64,000 nucleotides of DNA from Flavilitoribacter sp020436695 (lineage in GTDB: Bacteria; Bacteroidota; Bacteroidia; Chitinophagales; Saprospiraceae): assembly GCA_041392665.1 (NCBI GenBank), contig JAWKLQ010000004.1, forward strand, positions 186,001 through 250,000, written 5' to 3'. The notes under the pieces were generated by a model. The model was not told where the DNA came from. It saw only the letters and a list, made by a program, of their open reading frames with translations, and made no database searches. Shown here in pieces: positions 61,507 through 64,000 of this stretch (position 1 is the first letter of the stretch; every line of letters starts with the position of its first letter). Position numbers and translations under genes: made by a program.

Positions 61507-61842
61507 ATGAATTTACGAAAAGGTCTCACACTGCTGGCATTGATGCTCATAACTTTGCTTTATACTCAATGCAAGAAGGAAATATCTGATCCTGATGGGT
61601 GCGAGGGAGATAGTGTACCTGCTACCATTATCGGTCAGGATCTGCGCCTTTGTGCCTGTTGCGGTGGCTGGTTCATCGATCTGGGAGAAGATACTGTGCG
61701 TGCATTTACGTTTCCGGATGGATACATTATGGACACACTACCTGCGCTCCCGGTTGAAGTCTGCCTGGAGTATGAATATTATACCGGTGCCTGTGATATT
61801 TTCGGTGATCTGATCATCATCAACGAGATTGAAAACCGCTGA
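61507..61842 (+). CDS. Small lipoprotein, unknown function
   Basis: 111 residues. Lipobox LLYTQCKK, with Cys22 lipidated, places it in the outer or inner membrane. The mature part holds a LCACCGGWFIDLG motif and four further cysteines, which would form disulfides in the periplasm. The C-terminal half is acidic (CLEYEYYTGACDIFGDLII). No family was recognised. It follows the T9SS cargo gene by 63 bases on the same strand and could be cotranscribed. Confidence 0.75.
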   Translation: MNLRKGLTLLALMLITLLYTQCKKEISDPDGCEGDSVPATIIGQDLRLCACCGGWFIDLGEDTVRAFTFPDGYIMDTLPALPVEVCLEYEYYTGACDIFGDLIIINEIENR

Positions 61843-61851
61843 GGCTACAAT

Positions 61852-63096
61852 TTAAAACCTATTCAGCTTAAAGGGATCCAGCGGCATACTGGTCGGTTTC
61901 TCATCGGCCAGTTCTTCGACCAGCTTGCCGGTTCCGGCTCCCAGACTGATCCCCAACATCGAATGTCCGGTAGCTACAATACAGTTATCCCATTTTGATA
62001 CCCGGTCGATATATGGCAGCCCATCAGCTGAGCAGGGGCGATAGCCGTACCAGACTTTTTCCATGGAAGGCACAGGGATATCCCATTCCGGGATGAAGCG
62101 TTTTACAGAATTCAGTAATCCTTCAATACGGGTTCGCTTGGGAGGAACATTGGTGCCGGTAATCTCCATGGTGCCGCCAAAACGGATATGACGATCATCG
62201 AGAGGTGTAATGGCTACTTTCCCTTCGTGCAGGATAGAAGGGTAGTTCAGTCGATACGGGCTATCCTCAAGTGTAATGGAATACCCACGGCCTCCTACCA
62301 GTGGTATGGACAATCCCACGATCTTACCTACTTCGCGACTCCATGAACCCGATGCAACTACGAGAAGATCCGTATGGTAACTATCCCGATCTGTGATGAC
62401 CTCACTGATCCTGCGTCCCTGTCTCTCAATACCAATGAAATTCTCCTCCGAACGGATGTTTACACCATCTTCCTGTAATACGGACAGTAAGTTGTGCATT
62501 AGTTGGTTAGGATACAGGTGAGCGTCACACCCGAACCGGATGGCCCCTTTAATCAACAGTTCAAGTTCCGGTTCCAGTGCCTGGGCGGCATCATATTCCA
62601 GGTATTCAGCCTGCAGGCCGAGTTCCAGTGCTTTTTCTACGGTGTGGCGGGCATGATCAGCTGAGGATTCGGTCTGAACATACTCGATCAGTCCCCGATG
62701 ATCATAACCGAACTGAAAACGTGGGGAAGCAGCCCATTCTTCGTATAGTTTCTGACTTAATAGGGCAATATTCCGCAGCGGAATGGCCGAATCGGCAACA
62801 TGTTCGGCATTGGCTTTGCGCATAAATTTAACGCCCCAATCTGCCAGGCCCCAGTCGAATCGTGGTTGAATATAGAAAGGGCTGCGACTATTCAACAGCC
62901 ACTGCAATCCCTGAGTGATAATTCCGGGCGCAGCCAGTGGAATGAAGTGACTGGGACAGACATAACCTGCATTGCCGTAGGAGCAGTTATTCTGAATATC
63001 GGTCCGGTCGATGACAGTAACTTCCCAACCTGCCTGACGGAGAAAATAGGCGGAACTCAATCCAATGATGCCGCCGCCGATGATGGTGCATTTCAT
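61852..63096 (-). CDS. FAD-dependent D-amino acid dehydrogenase-like oxidoreductase
   Basis: 414 residues, DAO family (PF01266). Rossmann loop CTIIGGGIIGLSSAYFLRQAGW at the N-terminus, SYGNAGYVCPSHFIPLAAPG next, VVASGSWSREVGKIVG in the middle and the C-terminal YRPCSADGLPYIDR with CIVATGHSMLGISLGAGTGKLV. This matches DadA-type enzymes that oxidise D-amino acids, or related L-hydroxyproline-pathway enzymes. No signal peptide; a membrane-bound cytoplasmic-side enzyme is usual. Single gene, convergent with the lipoprotein gene, with an almost touching 3' end. Confidence 0.9.
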   Translation of the reverse strand: MKCTIIGGGIIGLSSAYFLRQAGWEVTVIDRTDIQNNCSYGNAGYVCPSHFIPLAAPGIITQGLQWLLNSRSPFYIQPRFDWGLADWGVKFMRKANAEHVADSAIPLRNIALLSQKLYEEWAASPRFQFGYDHRGLIEYVQTESSADHARHTVEKALELGLQAEYLEYDAAQALEPELELLIKGAIRFGCDAHLYPNQLMHNLLSVLQEDGVNIRSEENFIGIERQGRRISEVITDRDSYHTDLLVVASGSWSREVGKIVGLSIPLVGGRGYSITLEDSPYRLNYPSILHEGKVAITPLDDRHIRFGGTMEITGTNVPPKRTRIEGLLNSVKRFIPEWDIPVPSMEKVWYGYRPCSADGLPYIDRVSKWDNCIVATGHSMLGISLGAGTGKLVEELADEKPTSMPLDPFKLNRF

Positions 63097-63193
63097 ACTA
63101 GTACTTAGGTCTAAATTATGGTGCTCAAATCAGGCTCAAGTATAGCTAATTTCGGATGAAATGCACACATCCTGCCAGGGTATATTGAATTTG

Positions 63194-63258
63194 GTGGTCA
63201 GTTGTCAGTGATCGTTGCCCTTTTGGGAAGGAGCAAAGGCTAACGGACAACTGACCAC
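63194..63258. repeat. Inverted repeat after the right-edge gene
   Basis: Perfect 13-base arms GTGGTCAGTTGTC (63194-63206) and its complement (63246-63258) around a 39-base loop. It lies just beyond the stop of the edge gene on the minus strand and could form a long hairpin at its transcript end. No T-run follows. Confidence 0.5.
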
Positions 63259-63264
63259 TTAAAT

Positions 63265-64000
63265 TTAGTTGTTCCCCCCTTCCTGTTTTCCATTAGGATT
63301 AGGAACAATAATCGGTTGCTCGGGAAGAACATTACCCTTGGGGTCAATAGGAGTAGGGACCGGCGAACCGGTAGGTGGAACCAGTACAGGTGGCGGTGGT
63401 GCCGGTTGTGGGTCCGGTTTGATGGATGGGAACGAAAGAATTCCCTTTACGGGTCGGATGGATCGGGCGGCCGATCGACTGCTTTGCAGATGAACGTCCA
63501 TTGACAAATTGTAGTTGATCATATTGGCATCATCGATCTTTTCCAACGGATAGGTATCCAGACTCTCCACCGTTACGTAAAAGCGGCGACGTTGCGGGTC
63601 GGGTTCTACTCCCGTCAGTAATACATCTACTTTGGCGTCGCTTCGGCGTGCCACCAGGTTGTTGATGAACGGTTTCAGTTTCATATCCACCGGATTGGCT
63701 TCATCCTCCAGGTTAATGATGAATTTCCACTGGAAAGCAAAACGCCGGTCTTCTTTCTTCTTCAGATCAAACTCACCATCGGAAAGGATGGCAATAGGTT
63801 GAGCGCTGGTCTGGATCTCTTCATTCACCTGAATACTTATATATTCTCCACCGACCGGATAACGGCTGCGGATCTTGTAAGATACGCCGAGTTTACCCGG
63901 ACGGTAAGCCAGAGGACCGGTAAAATTGCTTGATAATGGCCGGCCGCGCACGATAAAGCGGCAGCCAAAACTACCATCCTCCGCTTTAAATGGTTCGGCA
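63265..64000 (-). CDS. Unknown exported or surface protein, C-terminal part (runs off right edge)
   Basis: Reading continues without a stop past 63951 to the last base, so the N-terminal part lies outside; an apparent GTG start at 63951 is internal. The seen 245 residues are beta-rich (YISIQVNEEIQTSAQPIAIL, FYVTVESLDTYPLEKIDDAN) and end in a Pro-rich, low-complexity tail (PPPPVLVPPTGSPVPTPIDP), typical of proteins with a flexible end. No family was recognised and no sorting domain is visible. Possible leader structures cannot be judged. Confidence 0.7.
   Translation of the reverse strand, partial: AEPFKAEDGSFGCRFIVRGRPLSSNFTGPLAYRPGKLGVSYKIRSRYPVGGEYISIQVNEEIQTSAQPIAILSDGEFDLKKKEDRRFAFQWKFIINLEDEANPVDMKLKPFINNLVARRSDAKVDVLLTGVEPDPQRRRFYVTVESLDTYPLEKIDDANMINYNLSMDVHLQSSRSAARSIRPVKGILSFPSIKPDPQPAPPPPVLVPPTGSPVPTPIDPKGNVLPEQPIIVPNPNGKQEGGNN

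Overview
The window reads as a piece of a Bacteroidota chromosome, most likely from the Saprospiria (Lewinella-like) branch. Reasons: a type IX secretion (T9SS) type A sorting domain at the end of the 30151-31563 gene and a gliding-motility type (CHU_C, type B) domain at the end of the 59299-61443 gene; a two-component-regulator propeller protein; ECF-like sigma factors; DUF2452, GxxExxY and CRTAC1/ASPIC proteins; few Shine-Dalgarno sequences; and several promoters with the Bacteroidota -7 box TAnnTTTG. No tRNA, rRNA, CRISPR array, transposase or phage core gene was seen. The taxonomic call is an inference from gene content.

Layout. 1-3600: an edge-truncated propeller sensor, a secreted FG-GAP protein and a NarL-type regulator. 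3690-5660: KAS III (FabH-like) and Mn-type superoxide dismutase. 5677-33879: a large surface-polysaccharide region. It holds a DPM1-like GT2 with DUF2304, a GT-C transferase in two overlapping genes, GT4 and several GT2 enzymes, an ABC exporter of the Wzm/Wzt type, two stand-alone sulfotransferases and a 1658-residue protein joining sulfotransferase, coiled coil, GT4, GT2 and methyltransferase. Mixed in are a sigma factor with a membrane partner, three tail-fibre-like surface proteins and an ASPIC lipoprotein. 33940-38753: histidine kinase/response regulator pair and an M16 protease. 38884-43250: a candidate small RNA, universal stress protein, zinc phospholipase-like protein, DUF368 lipid carrier translocase and an outer-membrane barrel. 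43276-49401: a regulatory block (two sigma factors, LytTR regulator, hybrid kinase) and a cysteine-dioxygenase/methyltransferase fusion. 49502-64000: mostly housekeeping and envelope genes (AhcY, LOG, DUF2452, exonuclease, Gfo/Idh/MocA, phosphoesterase, thioredoxin, a large T9SS cargo, a DadA-like oxidase and an edge-truncated protein).

How the genes fit together. The 5.7-34 kb block looks like a pathway that builds an undecaprenyl-linked glycan in the cytoplasm, sulfates and methylates it, and exports it by an ABC transporter, with GT-C enzymes acting on the outer face. The most notable single gene is the 1658-residue fusion: it puts candidate chain-modifying enzymes and two glycosyltransferases on one polypeptide separated by a repetitive coiled coil, an arrangement reminiscent of the WbdD/WbdA chain-length ruler. 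That function is a hypothesis; the domain order is read directly from the sequence.
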